From Selaginella tamariscina (lineage: Eukaryota > Streptophyta > Lycopodiopsida > Selaginellales > Selaginellaceae): 64,000 nt of DNA. The translations under genes and the position numbers were made by a program. Numbering within the stretch: the stretch's first letter is position 1; each line of letters begins with the position of its first letter. The notes under the pieces were generated by a model. That model saw nothing but the letters and a program-made list of their open reading frames with translations, was not told the DNA's origin and made no database searches. The DNA lies in contig PUQB01000431.1 of assembly GCA_003024785.1 (NCBI GenBank), positions 69,501-133,500 of the forward strand, written 5' to 3'. Positions 1 through 11,425 of this stretch are shown in pieces.

Positions 1-105
1 TATATATGTTTTTCACTAACTAATACATTTTTATTTTTTTTTAAGTCTTCGTACACAATATATACGTGTTTATCTTCTACACAGGTGGCCATATTTTATG
101 TGTGT

Positions 106-163
106 GTCAACTCAGTTTGACTTATTTGACTGTTGACTTTGATAAAACTATTATAGTTTGACT
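106..163. promoter_or_regulatory. W-box cluster (WRKY-type TTGACT sites)
   Basis: Four TTGACT copies lie at 117-122, 126-131, 133-138 and 158-163, and an inverted GTCAA core lies at 106-110. TTGAC[C/T] is the known WRKY factor site, and clusters are common in defence-gene promoters. The cluster is just beyond the 3' end of the first receptor kinase, so it would serve a gene reading leftwards out of the window. That assignment is inference. Confidence 0.35.
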
Positions 164-231
164 CTCTCTCCCATACGACCTCAACTCAGAAAAAACTTAT
201 ATGAAACAAAAACCTGTACAAAGATGCAATA

Positions 232-3228
232 TCATCTAGGACTGATGGTAATAAGCTTTTCCTGGGAGTTGAAAACAAGAGTGGAATGTTGTTCATAAGC
301 AGACATGAGAGCCTTGACTGTACTAAGCCGAGTATCTGCAGTCAATGGAATGTCCGGAATCTGCATGGTACCCTTCAGCATTAGCCACACGGACCGAATC
401 TTGGGCCTCAGACTGGGGCTCTCCATGGTACACAGAACTGCAATTCTAGCCATATCCACTGCTTCCTTCACATCACATTGTTCGATTAATCTGTCATCGA
501 TCAACTTGAATCAGCTCTAATGTGGAAACTGTAGCTAAACTGTGCGCATAATCCACTAAAACAGCTTTCTCTAGTGGTAATCCGCTCTCCACAGCTCTCC
601 TCCCACTTAGCATCTCCAGTAAAACCATGCCAAAGCTGTATACATCTGCCTTGTCCGACAGCTGATAGTGCATTGCGTACTCTGCATTGTTATTGCACAG
701 TTAGGTGTGTGTGTGAGAGATTTGACGAAAGACAGTACCTGGAGCGAGGTACCCAATGGTTCCGCCCATCCGTGTAGCAGTGACATGAGATCGACCTTCT
801 TCGTACAGGCGAGCCATGCCGAAATCGGCAATTCTTGGGTTCATATTGTCATCCAGAAGAATGTTGGGCGGCTTGAGATCACAGTGTATGATTCTGTGCT
901 TGGATTCATCATGCAAGTAAGCCAATCCAAATGCAGTCTCTACAGCGATCCTCCGCCGCTGCTCCCAGCTAAGAAATCCTTTATTCCCCTGTAAGAACAT
1001 ATCTAGGCTGCCGTTCTTCATGTAGTCACACACCAGCATTGGATTCTCAGAGTCTATACAGTATCCTCTGACTGCGACCAAGTTCCTGTGCTGCACGCTG
1101 CTCAAGATTTGAATCTCCTTCTTAAAAGAGTCCCTCCCTTGCTGTGTCTGGTGCAGCAGCTGCTTAATTGCAACCAGCTTGTCACCATCTACATATCCCA
1201 TGTATACGCTCCCGAACCCTCCTTGTCCAAGCTTGAGCTTGGATTGAATCCATCGGTTGCAACGTAGAGCTCCTTGTACGTGAACTTCCTTATGCCTAGG
1301 CTCGACCACGTCTGCATGCTCCTTCTCTTCTGCGAGCGTTTATGTGCTTTTCGATAGTAGAAAACCATCAACACCAACAAGAAAACCAGTAAAACAGTCG
1401 CAATTGATACTCCGACTTTGATTTTCCACGCTGAAGAGCTGGTTAACGGAGGATCCCATGATCTAACCTTGATGGCTGAGATCATAGCTCCAGACGATTG
1501 CACAGGGTATTTGTTTGGATCGATGTACCTGTATTGTTATCAGAACTATATACATGTGTATGTGTGGGTACCTACAAGTCGGAGCCGGTGTAGATGAGCT
1601 CGATGGAAAGTCCGCCGTCCACGACTGTGACATTCTCTTGTAACCTATGTGCTGTCCGAATACCAAACTTTGCAACGTCCAGCTTCTCAACAACAAGCTT
1701 GTTGTTGATGCGGACATCGAAAGCACGGGCTCGTGTTCAGGAAGACAATCTCACAGAAGTAGAGTGTTACCTCGTAAGTTCCGTTGGCTACGTTCGTTCC
1801 ATGGTATGCGAGGTAGGAAGAAGACCACCTTATGGATTGTAGAGCGACTGATCGTCCTCCGGAGGGACGGATGCGATTGTCGTGGTCGGAGAGGTTGTTA
1901 GAATCCCATTCTGTGCGCCAGATATCTCCAGTGCCCAATCACCACTCGGAAAATATCTCAATCCGGTGTCGTTGGTGACCACGTCGCTGTGGAAAACCGT
2001 CTCGTCCCTGTTCTTGAAGTCGGTCGTCCCACCGGCGTGGACCGTGAATGTGTAAACTTCACCTGGATTGGTCCGGCTACACGGTGTGGATTTATTCGAA
2101 ATGCTGAAGTATGTCTTGCCCTGTTGAACTGGTACCTGGAGAGAGTTGAATGAGTAGTCGGCTTGTGGGGGAAGTCTGCTCGGTAGCGTGCCTGTGAGCA
2201 TGTTGTGGGAGACGTCCAAAACGCTTAAGACAGAGCTTGAGGTTATCTGCGGAAGCCCTCCGGACAGATTGTTATGTCCGAGGAAGAGCATCTTTATAGA
2301 CGGTAACCGAACTAGGATATCCGGTACACTTCCTGTGAAACTGTTGAAGCTTAGGTCGACATCTGTAAGAGTCTGAAACCTGTTATCAATCGCTGGGAGG
2401 GAACCGGAGAATCGGTTATGCCGGAGATTGATGGATGTGAGACCTTCAGAGAACACAGATACGTTTACTGTCCCGGATAACTCGTTACCAAACAAGTTCA
2501 TCTTTGACAGGCTGGTCAGGCCAGTCAATGGAGAGATTGAACCATTGAGTCTGTTGTTCTGGAGGTTCAGATCCGTAAGATTCTTAAGGTTGGTTATCTC
2601 TGTTGGGATTTCCCCACTTAACTGGTTGTTTCGCATGTACAGTTGCTTCAGACTTTTCATACCTCCGATCGTTGAGGGGATCGAACCGGTCAAGTGGTTA
2701 TTGTCGAGGTAAAGCTGCTCTAACCTGCTTAAGTTGCCGAGCTCTTCCGGTATTCCCCTCGATAAGTTCCCACCGGCCAGTCCGAGTAACTTGAGCCTGA
2801 GTAACTTGTTGCCTATGCAACTCGGAATGGCTCCTGTGAGGAAGTTGTTATTGAGATCGAGTGTAACGAGGGATTGTAGCTCGCAAACCGACTCCGAAAT
2901 GGTGCCTGTGAGTGTCCTGCCTAAGTAATTCGAATCGAGATTGATGGCTATGATGGTGGAGTTTTCTGGTGACGTATTACACATCGGACTTACATCAGAA
3001 TTGGTCGGATCCGTGAAGATGACGTACAACAGGGAGAATTGAGCTCGTTTGTGTTGCAGCAGTTGATTCCTCGCCATCTGTTGATGCAGGGGTCAGAAGT
3101 TAAGTCCCAGTAAGTGCACCCAGTGCTGAAGATATGTTCTTCAGGGCTTCCATCTCCACTGATGAGATTGCTGATGACAAGTCGAGCATCATCCAAAGCA
3201 GCAGCATGCGGTTTATGAGGAGAGCCAT
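232..3228 (-). CDS. LRR-malectin receptor-like kinase 1 (frame interrupted)
   Basis: Plasma-membrane receptor kinase. The start at 3228 opens a hydrophobic signal peptide (MALLINRMLLLWMML). A cysteine-bearing LRR N-cap (WDLTSDPCINRW) follows, then about nine or ten leucine-rich repeats (for example LEQLYLDNNHLTGSIP), a malectin-like domain (NGTYEVTLYFCEIVF, AFDVRINNKLVV), a membrane segment near 1350-1420 (VSIATVLLVFLLVLMVFYY) and a kinase. The kinase has GQGGFGSVY, the VAIK lysine, the catalytic loop HCDLKPPN and DFG. HCD in place of HRD makes it a non-RD kinase. Introns lie near 1505-1570 and about 690-738. Frame breaks are apparent near 3120, 3010, 1860, 1235 and 510. They could mean a decaying gene, but similar breaks in essential genes of this window point to assembly indels. 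It is paralogous to the kinase at 5353-9250. The ligand is unknown. Confidence 0.85.
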
Positions 3229-3642
3229 CCTGAATGAAAGGCATAGAAGAGAGAATACATGTTCTAGCTATTTGTTTTTTATTTTATTTTTTGTTTTTTA
3301 ATTATTGCAAAAGGCAATGGTCCCAGTTGTCGGAAAGTGACTCGAATTCTATTGATTAGAATGTCAAACTCGGCGTCTCCAAAGGCGATTAAGGAATATT
3401 AAATCATACTATTATGATTGTTTAGTTTATATAAGCTACGCTACATAGAAACATCGGAACAGAGCCCACCTATCTCGTAATGTGTGTGTGTGAGTGTGTG
3501 GTTGATCTACGACTATAAGTAAGAAGCAGGGCCCCAAAGACTAGAAAAGGTGAGACAGACCATCAGCATGACATAATGCGTCCAATGTCTATGTTATATA
3601 TCTATATCTATATCTATATCTATCTATATAAAGAGTATATAT

Positions 3643-3662
3643 ACCAATCGATTTCTAGTCAA
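3643..3662 (-). pseudogene. Possible remnant of a tRNA-Ser anticodon arm
   Basis: The bases ccaatcgatttctagtcaa match 17 of 19 bases of the anticodon arm of the intact tRNA-Ser about 140 bp away. If real, the loop would read CUAGAAA, giving anticodon AGA (also serine). No acceptor or T-arm survives, so chance similarity is possible. Confidence 0.3.
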
Positions 3663-3732
3663 GTATGATTAAGAAGCTGGGCCTTAGCTGCGTCCAATGT
3701 CTATGTATATATATAGAGAGAGAGTACAAATC

Positions 3733-3740
3733 TAAAAAAA
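3733..3740 (-). terminator. Pol III T-run terminator of tRNA-Ser
   Basis: A run of A on the plus strand reads as a T7-class run on the minus strand, a few bases downstream of the tRNA-Ser 3' end. This is the normal RNA polymerase III stop. Confidence 0.7.
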
Positions 3741-3742
3741 AT

Positions 3743-3824
3743 CGCGAACGACAGGACTCGAACCTGTGCGGGCAGAGCCCAATTGATTTCGAGTCAATCC
3801 CGTTAACCACTCCGGCACGTTCGC
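3743..3824 (-). tRNA. tRNA-Ser (anticodon CGA)
   Basis: This is an 82-nt serine tRNA, a class II tRNA with a long variable arm. The 7-bp acceptor stem GCGAACG/CGTTCGC pairs perfectly. The anticodon loop CTCGAAA gives anticodon CGA, which reads codon UCG. The T-arm holds the GGTTCGAGTCC B-box, and a D-arm containing TGGTTAA is present. The discriminator base is G, as usual for serine. No intron is seen. It lies 67 nt from the tRNA-Lys gene on the same strand, and each gene has its own T-run, so they are probably transcribed separately. Confidence 0.95.
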
Positions 3825-3884
3825 CGATCATGTTAAAAGATTCAAACTAGAGAATCTAATCTATTAAACATTAAGATTTTTCTT

Positions 3885-3889
3885 AAAAA
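3885..3889 (-). terminator. Pol III T-run terminator of tRNA-Lys
   Basis: A run of five A on the plus strand, read as T5 on the minus strand, lies just after the tRNA-Lys 3' end. It fits an RNA polymerase III terminator. Confidence 0.6.
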
Positions 3890-3891
3890 GG

Positions 3892-3966
3892 CGCCGTCCG
3901 TGGGATTCGAACCCACGACCACGTGGTTAAAAGCCACGCGCTCTCTACCGACTGAGCTAGGACGGC
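3892..3966 (-). tRNA. tRNA-Lys (anticodon UUU) with a long D-loop
   Basis: The acceptor stem GCCGTCC/GGACGGC pairs perfectly. The anticodon stem CGTGG/CCACG holds loop CTTTTAA (anticodon UUU, codon AAA), and the T-arm GTGGG-TTCGAAT-CCCAC is intact. The gene is 75 nt, two more than the usual 73. The D-arm reads GGTAGAGAGC where plant lysine tRNAs normally read GGTAGAGC, so one GA step appears duplicated. This may be a natural variant, a decayed copy or an assembly insertion. The rest of the structure is fully paired. Confidence 0.92.
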
Positions 3967-4040
3967 TCTGTATATAAAATAGAGGTAGCTTCATTCATGC
4001 ACGTTCGTTACAATGAGCTGTTGTTTAACATGTGTTTCCA

Positions 4041-4303
4041 TCACTTTTCTATACCACCAGAGATGACAGACAGGAGATTGTTTCCAAAAGGATCGCTCAA
4101 ATGCGTCGTCAAATTCTCTACAGGTCCCTCGCCAGTTGCGTAAGCTTGAATGAAGAATCCCAGCATTGCAAACATGGCCAATCTCCCATTCTTTATCTCC
4201 TTCACCTTCAGTATTGCGAATGCTTCTGGGTCCTTAGCCAGTCCCAATGGGTCGAAAGGCCCCCCAGGATGAAGTCTGTCCACTCCCTGCAATGTTTCAC
4301 ACT

Positions 4304-4341
<38 letters not shown>

Positions 4342-5176
4342 TGTCAATCTTACAAGGTAGTTTATAGCTCTGTAGTATTCAGCACCACCAACCAAGATAA
4401 CCTCGCCCAAGACTGCCACGATCAAGTTGATGGGGATGTTAGCTCCGAAATAGTTCAGCGTGCCACCGTCCAACAGAAGTGCTCCAGTCTACGTACATTT
4501 GTACACATACATACATATAGTGTGTTGTTATATTGCTCACCTTAAACCACACAGCCTCTGGACCACACTGAGCACCAAACTTGTTGAAGGCTTCTGGAAG
4601 AACAAATCCAGCAGCACCAAGCATTGCCCAGCGTGCATGAATGAGTTCGTAAGCCTGGTATCTGAGAACATAGTTTAAGTAAGTTATTTATGCAAACACG
4701 AGATCTTACTTGTCAAGTCAGCTGGTTTCTTGCTCAGGCCAACCGGATCAAAACCATAACTGCAGAAGAGTTTACAAATCAGATTCATACAGTACACACA
4801 TATGCGTGTGTGTATACAGGAAAGAAACTTACTCTCCAGGAACTTCCCCAGTGAGATACGCAGGCACATCAGATCGGGGTAGAATACCCTCTGGAAGATA
4901 CAATCTCCTGTTGGACCTGGTGTAGAACAGTGTCAAATTCAAACACACATTGTATCATTGTATGTATGAAGCATAAATGTATGAATACTTACCATACCAC
5001 TTGGAGAGCTCGTCATTGGAAGGAGTAGGAGGAGATTTCGTCTTGGTTTTTGCAGCTTTTTCTTGAACAATGAAAGATCTTCACGGATGAGATGAGGATC
5101 TTCCTGCAACAGGCAGTGTTCCCGACACCACTGCCTGTCCCAGGATCTCCGGCCTTGCCAATGTAGAAGCCGCCAT
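4041..5176 (-). CDS. LHCB5: Chlorophyll a/b-binding protein CP26 (minor PSII antenna)
   Basis: CP26 binds chlorophyll and xanthophylls and links the trimeric antenna to the photosystem II core in the thylakoid membrane. I choose the ATG at 5176 because it opens a Ser/Ala-rich plastid transit peptide ([14 protein letters not shown]) that runs into DELSKWYG, the conserved mature start. About six exons follow: [25 protein letters not shown], the helix B motif [29 protein letters not shown], and the last exon with [16 protein letters not shown] and the helix C motif [16 protein letters not shown]. The protein ends [11 protein letters not shown] and lacks the usual APTL-type tail. Several single-base breaks of frame are apparent near 5070-5090 and 4725, in T- and A-runs; I read these as assembly errors. 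A (CA)n tract lies in the last intron. The 5' neighbour ends only about 180 bp upstream. Confidence 0.93.
4310..4340. repeat. (CA)n microsatellite in a CP26 intron
   Basis: This is a pure CA dinucleotide tract of about 15 units, (TG)n on the sense strand, within the last CP26 intron. Confidence 0.95.
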
Positions 5177-5352
5177 AGCCAGAAGCTCCTCGCACCACTG
5201 GTACACACAATGTAAGTATCACCTCATCATAATAGATGCAGGTATCCCATCCGACGGTCCAGAAAATTCGCTAATTTTGTGGCGGAATAATTTGGTAGAG
5301 ATCACATGCGATCCAATACTGGCCAATAGGAAAAACTGCAATCTTTGATTTA

Positions 5353-5707
5353 TTAATTGTAAGTAATCTCTAACTTACGTATATTACGAATGGATATGGT
5401 ACACACACGCGCACGCGCGCACGTATGTGTAGTTCTATTACAGACAAAAAACATCAATATGACAGCTTGAAGAGCGGGAAAAGAATCAGTCAAATTTCCA
5501 CGGAACAGTTGCAGAGAGTGAAAACCTTGACTTATCGAGGTCTCTCCTACATTCCCAGTGCTGCTACTGCTTGCATCCGATCCTGCTGACTGTAATTGTG
5601 CATTCAGATTCTCCAAAAACTCTGGAACTTTTGGTTCCATTTAACATAAGCCACACTGTTTTGCATCTTAGGCCGTAATGAAGCCGATCTGTAAAGAAAG
5701 AGCATAT

Positions 5708-5775
<68 letters not shown>

Positions 5776-6118
5776 GTGTGCAAAGGATGGCTATGGTGGT
5801 CATATCCTTGGCCTCTTCGTCATTGTACTGTCCCTGTAGCCTCTCATCTATGACTTCCAGCATGTTGGATGGGATCTCAGCGTTTGCGTGTGCCCATTCC
5901 ACGAGCACCACCTATATAATACTAGCTGTTACCCTTTGCCCTTTACGGTTTTGCGGGAAAACCCACCTGATCTGAAGGTGCCGTCATTTCCACTGCTTTT
6001 CTTCCACTCAAAAGCTCCAGTAAAACCACTCCAAAACTGTATACATCCACTTTGTCAGACAGCTGAAGGTGCATAGCGTACTCTGAGAAAGAAATACCAC
6101 ATTTGGTACATAAAACAC

Positions 6119-6195
<77 letters not shown>

Positions 6196-9100
6196 TTACC
6201 TGGTGCAAGGTATCCAGCAGTGCCTTTCAACCTGGTAGCCGTAACATGAGACTCTTTCTCATCATACAGTCTTGCAAGTCCGAAATCTGCGATCCTTGGA
6301 TTAAAATCCTCATCCAACAGTATATTTGCTGGTTTAACATCACAATGTATAATTCTACAATAGAGAGGACAATGTTATGATATGTGTATGGATACACACA
6401 TACACACGTATAAACAGTACCTGCAATTGGACTCATCGTGAAGGTAAGCAAGGCCGCAAGCAACTCCAATAGCAATCTTCTTTCTCACTTCCCATGCAAG
6501 ATAATAATCATCTGACCGTCTCCGAAACAGCCACTTATCCAAGCTTCCATTTGGAATATACTCGCAAACTAGCATCGGAATATCCGACTCAAGATAGTAT
6601 CCGATAACAGACAGTAAGTTCCGGTGTCGGACTTTGCTCAATAACGATATCTCCTTCTTAAAGTCGTCCTCAAGCTTGAGCATATACACAAATCATTATG
6701 GTTAACTACACATATACACACACAAATGTACCTGCTGGTTATGCTTGAGAAGCTGTTTGACGGCAATAGAAGTTCCGTCAGGAAGAACTCCTTTATAAAC
6801 AACTCCAAATCCACCTTCACCCAGCTTCTCACTAAACCCTCTAGTAGCTTCAAGGAGCTCATCATATGTCATCATACGAGACACTTCAAACGAGACCTGG
6901 CTAGAACCAGAGGTACCGCTGGAGACTACCTGTGAAACTACCGGCTTTCGGTTCTTACTACGTCTCAAGCAGATTGCAAGGAAGATAACGGCCAGGATAA
7001 CAGCCAGTGCTCCAATAACTACCCCGGCGATTGCCCCGCCAGTTAACGAGCTACCATTGTGTTCACCGCGGTAGTTAACTGAGACCACTGAGACACCGGA
7101 TATAACTGGGCCGGTAGCTTCAATGGCCAAACCAAGGTTTACCAAGTATCTGTCACGACCTTTGTAAATGAGCTCGATAGAAACTGTCCCATTAGTTACT
7201 GTAATATTCCTTGTTAACTTACGAGGCACTCTGAAACCAACTTCCGCAAAGATATCAAAGTTTTCTTTCACTGTCTCCCCTTGAACCAAAACATCAAATA
7301 TTCTATACCCAGGTTGATTAAACACAAGCTCTATGAAATGCAAGTTTACTATGTAGTTCCCATTCTGGAGCTTGTTACTGTGTAAGCTATGTATGACGTA
7401 GACCAACGCATGCTTGTGTAGAGGCTCTGAGAACGGTGAGTTGGTATACACCGGACTGCGCACCTGATACTTCAACTGCCCATGAACCTGATGTTCCTCC
7501 ATAGAACGTTCCTACGCTACGGTTTGTCGTATCCGCATCGAAGCGTACTGCTACATCATTCTCAACCACTTGCATAGATTCGCCACCGGCATTCACCGCA
7601 AAAAACTCTTCTGATGGAGATATTGAGCAGCTGAAAAATGAAAAGAGAGTATATATAACATTGTACATAATACACACACACACTCACACAAGCCACGCGC
7701 ACACATACGCACACACCTGGGGCAGTTGAAGTAATCATTTCCGGATGAAACAATGCCGGGGGTGCACTGGAGATATTGAACAAGTTGAAGGAAAAATCCA
7801 CTTGAGCTGACACTGTTCCAAGGCCTACCAGGGGACCAACGAACCTGTTGTGTGAGACATCTAGGAGAGAGAGTGCAGTGAACGAGCTTAAGTCCGTAGG
7901 GATGCTCCGTTTAGCCTGTTATGGCCCAGGAATAGCTGCTGCAACCTTGGCAATGATGAAGTACTGTGAAAAAAGTATTACATAACTGTGTGTAGCTCTG
8001 TGTGTGCTGCGTGTGTGTGTCTGTGTGTGTGTTGTGTTGTGTGTGTGTGTTGTTTGTGTTGTGTGTGTGTGTGTGTATGTCCTTAATTAGACGTATACTT
8101 TGACAGTAAAAGCAAACAAGTGTAAAGTGCGCTTGTGCATAAAGAACTCTTTTGGCGTGAAGCTAGATGCACACGCACGCACGCACGCAATGCATATGTA
8201 ACTTACGATACAAGTGAAGATGACAAGCTCCCTGACAGCTGATTGAACCCAAGGTCTAAAGATAAGATCCCGGAAACAGTGGACAAGTCAGGAACAGAGC
8301 CGGTAAACCTGTTACCACGCAAGTTAAGCGTGACAAGGGAGGGCATGCGTCTAAACACAGTAGAGTTTAACTCCCCGGAGACTCATTATTAAAGAGTTCC
8401 AAGATGGTTAAGCTCACAAGTCTCGCAAAACTCGCTGGTATCTCCCCAGTGAGTCTGTTATCTTGAAGCTTTAAACTTGTGAGAGACTGAAGATTACCAA
8501 TCTCTGACGGTATAGTCCCTTGTAGCTGGTTACTTCTGAGACTGAGCTGGTTAAGTTGAGTGAGGTCCCCAAGTAGAGAAGGTATAGGACCGGTGATACG
8601 TGTCGAGTCAAGGTAAAGCTGTCTCAAGTTGCGTAAACTACCGAGTTGTTCAGGTATAGTCCCGTTAAGTGGATTGTCTCCAATTCTTATAATCTCCAAC
8701 CTGGTTAAACTGGTCCCCAAACAAGACGGTATCTGTCCAGATATCCTGTGAAATCCAATATCCAGTACTCTTAAAGAACTAAGATTGCATACAGAGTCTG
8801 TTAAGCTTCCATTAAGTATAACCCCGTTGAGGAGGTCCCGTCTGAGGATCAAAGTCCACACCTGAGCATCCGATGATGTATCGCATGGAATACTTGGTGG
8901 GTAGTTTACTGGTGTCGAGCAGCATGATGACTGTGAATTGTTTGTGCAACATCCTATGCCTGTCCATTTGCCTACACATGGATCTGTGTTGAAGTCCCAC
9001 GTTCCCGCAGGAATGCCTAGCTCCCTCGCTACCACTTGTAAGCTTGCAATCTCTTGTGTAGTTGCTCCCTCCACAAGTTCTATAAGTTTCATTGTCACAA

Positions 9101-9250
9101 ACACACACGCACACATATATAGAATGGATAATGTATCTGTTACGAGTGATTAAACATGTAAAAACTATGGAAAATCAAGAACGAACCTTGAGGAGAATGT
9201 GTTACTGTAGCCAGGATGAGGATGAAGAGCCACAGTGATTCTCTAGACAT
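5353..9250 (-). CDS. LRR-malectin receptor-like kinase 2 (frame interrupted)
   Basis: Receptor kinase paralogous to the one at 232-3228. The first exon (9250-9187) encodes the signal peptide [19 protein letters not shown]. The exon from 9079 to 8207 joins in phase and carries the cysteine N-cap ([10 protein letters not shown]) and most LRRs. Later exons hold the last LRRs, a malectin domain ([28 protein letters not shown]) and a membrane helix ([21 protein letters not shown]). The kinase has [11 protein letters not shown], the AVK lysine, non-RD loop [11 protein letters not shown] and [17 protein letters not shown]. Frame breaks are visible near 8385, 7905, 7740 and in the last exon near 5640, several as missing bases in short homopolymers. 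Introns carry long CT/CA and CT/TA tracts. The C-terminal end after LTDSFPALQ is uncertain. Confidence 0.85.
5711..5771. repeat. (CT)n(CA)n compound microsatellite
   Basis: About 21 CT units run directly into about nine CA units inside an intron of the second receptor kinase. On the sense strand this is (TG)n(AG)n close to the splice donor. Confidence 0.95.
6122..6191. repeat. (CT)n(AT)n compound microsatellite
   Basis: About 21 CT units are followed by about 13 AT units in a kinase-domain intron, next to the exon encoding GTAGYLAPG. Confidence 0.95.
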
Positions 9251-10390
9251 TGCTCATGATAGAGCATTGTTACGAAGGGCTTCTCTCCTGCCCTTAATCC
9301 TTCTGGCGTGTCACTGTCACTATAGCGTCTTCTTGTCGCCTTTTAGGTGGGTCATATCACATGCTTCTTATATTCTAAACCATAGTGCAATCCATTTATA
9401 TATATACTAACTTTGCTTATATGATTGTTTAAATAATCTAGTAATACACACAACATGCAAGTGCGTCTAAAGTGTGTGCACGGGCGTGTGTTTGTAACCT
9501 GGAATGAGTCGAGCTCATCCTTGGGGCAGCCTTGGCTGGACTAAATAAATAAGTCAATCTGTCATATACTAGTTGGTGGCTGACTATGTATATTACATTG
9601 GAAATTATTTATTTTATTGTTTTTATTTATTATTCAGCTATTTATTTAGTTTTGTGCCGAAATACTAGTTTGGCCCACGACAGACAGCCGGGGACTGGTT
9701 TCCATGAAAGGCTGTTGTCGTGAACGAAACAAACACACACTCACTCACACACACGTCTATGACCGTCTTAATTACATTCACACCTTGTGGTCCAGCGAAT
9801 GTTCTAAAGACACATTCTACTGCCGACACACGCACGCACGCGCATACCTGCCTTTCAAGCGTATACACATATTCGACGACTACTGCTTTCAGAAAGAACT
9901 ATAAAATAATGAGACGTGCCACAAACCTTCAATCCTATGCATTAAGGTTACAGAACTGTAGAAGATCGAAAAGACATCAATCATATCACATGATGTTTGA
10001 ATATTAAATATTTTAGAATATAATGTTTGAGATATGTATTTTGATGATGCAGCGTAACAGATAAGGGATGGATCGATTAAACATTAAGAAGATATTTAAC
10101 AGTTAATAATATTAAATAACATAATTAATAATCATTCTTAAGTACATACAATGGGTTTTTAACATGTTAGTAATACTTTAATATGTTATAAATGAACACC
10201 ACATTAAATAATTGATATGAGCTACATACTTAAAGAATACACACGAATATGTATGTTATATATGTGTGCTCATCTATATGATTTCCAAGTATGAACTCAT
10301 TTTATGGTAGGATGTATACATTTATACATCATATACATAAACCACTCATCCTAATTTATACACAAGCTGGTGAATGTTAATACATTAAGC
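9251..10390. other. Intergenic spacer without a gene
   Basis: It includes the 5' flank of the second receptor kinase and the 3' flank of the expansin gene. It is AT-rich beyond 9,900 and has CA-rich patches near 9,730 and 9,830. I see no conserved reading frame. Confidence 0.6.
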
Positions 10391-11425
10391 TTAATAGAAC
10401 TGACCTCCACTAAACGTCTGTCCAAATTGCCAATTAGAAGGTGCCACGTCATAAGAAACCTCAGTTTTACCATCACTAGTTGATACCTGAAAAGACAGGC
10501 TTTCCCCAGTAAGATCACGCCCATCCTCCCAGTTTTGTCCCCAGTTGCGTTTCATCTGCTTCCAATCCGTGTTTGATCCCTTTATCCACACTGCAGCCAC
10601 GTCCCCACATCCCCCAACATTCTCCACTAACACCAAGTTAAAGTAAACATGCCCGTTTACCGTAAACCTCAGATCTCCGTCCCTCTTGCAAGTTGTCCTG
10701 TAATGACAGTCCGTATGTGTGTGTGTGGACATGAATATACCATAATAAGTTCATTATTATCGGCTAAAACAAGTAGCCCAGAAGGTTTCATGTAACAACC
10801 AATCAATTCTGGTTAAGAAGAAACACGCACACGCGCACGCACACACCTTCTGTATTGAATTGGCACATGACCATTTGAGACTACTGCTATCTGGGAGAAA
10901 GCAGGCTGTGAGAGGTCAAAGTGGTATTTCGGAGGGTCACACCATCCACCGTTGCTTCCAGAAGGACAGAGGTTGGTCGCAGTAACGACCACCGTTGGAT
11001 TCCCAGAAAGGCATCCGGAATCTTCTTCAGAGCATCGTACTTCAAACAGGCTCCACATATGTTACCTCCGTCGAACAACGGTGTACTCAGTGCTGTTGTC
11101 ATTACACCGTAGCCTGCCATCACCTGGTTTCCGTATCCACACGCACCATCTGTGTAAAAGTGTGCGTGTGTGTGTGCGCAACTTGACATGTATGAGAAAG
11201 AAAGCAACACAAGAAAGTTCACTATCCATGTTACTCTTATATATATACAGTTATTACACACACACACATGGACGGTATAGATGTATACATACCATTAGTC
11301 CCCATTGCATCGCTGCCTCCATAGTATGTTGCATGAGCTCCATCAATCCATGCAAACTCACCAAGAACAGTAGAAGCAAGTAAAATAACCATGACAAAAC
11401 AATATAAAACCACACAAGAAGCCAT
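10391..11425 (-). CDS. EXPA: Alpha-expansin
   Basis: Secreted wall-loosening protein that breaks non-covalent cellulose-xyloglucan contacts without hydrolysis. The ATG at 11425 ([18 protein letters not shown]) begins a signal peptide; an in-frame ATG ten codons upstream is less likely. Three exons: exon 1 to about 11295 ([14 protein letters not shown]), exon 2 about 11150-10850, exon 3 about 10699-10391. Domain 1 shows [29 protein letters not shown] and the HFD motif (HFDLSQPAF). Domain 2, the grass-pollen-allergen-like CBM63, shows [34 protein letters not shown] and the end TFSGGQFY. One frame break near 11045 sits in a T-run. The intron 2 donor falls in a TG/CG-rich tract. The protein would act in the apoplast. 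Confidence 0.93.

Larger units (their letters stand above)
3229..3742. other. Gene-free spacer with simple repeats
   Basis: It holds a (TATATC)n stretch at about 3595-3630 and short direct repeats: the string gcgtccaatgtctatg occurs near 3578 and again near 3688. A tRNA-Ser-like remnant is listed separately. I see no coding potential. Confidence 0.6.

Noticed and set aside
9665-10007. Overlapping frames near 9.7-10.0 kb, His/Thr-rich
   Set aside because: They arise from CA-rich simple sequence and show no conserved domain.
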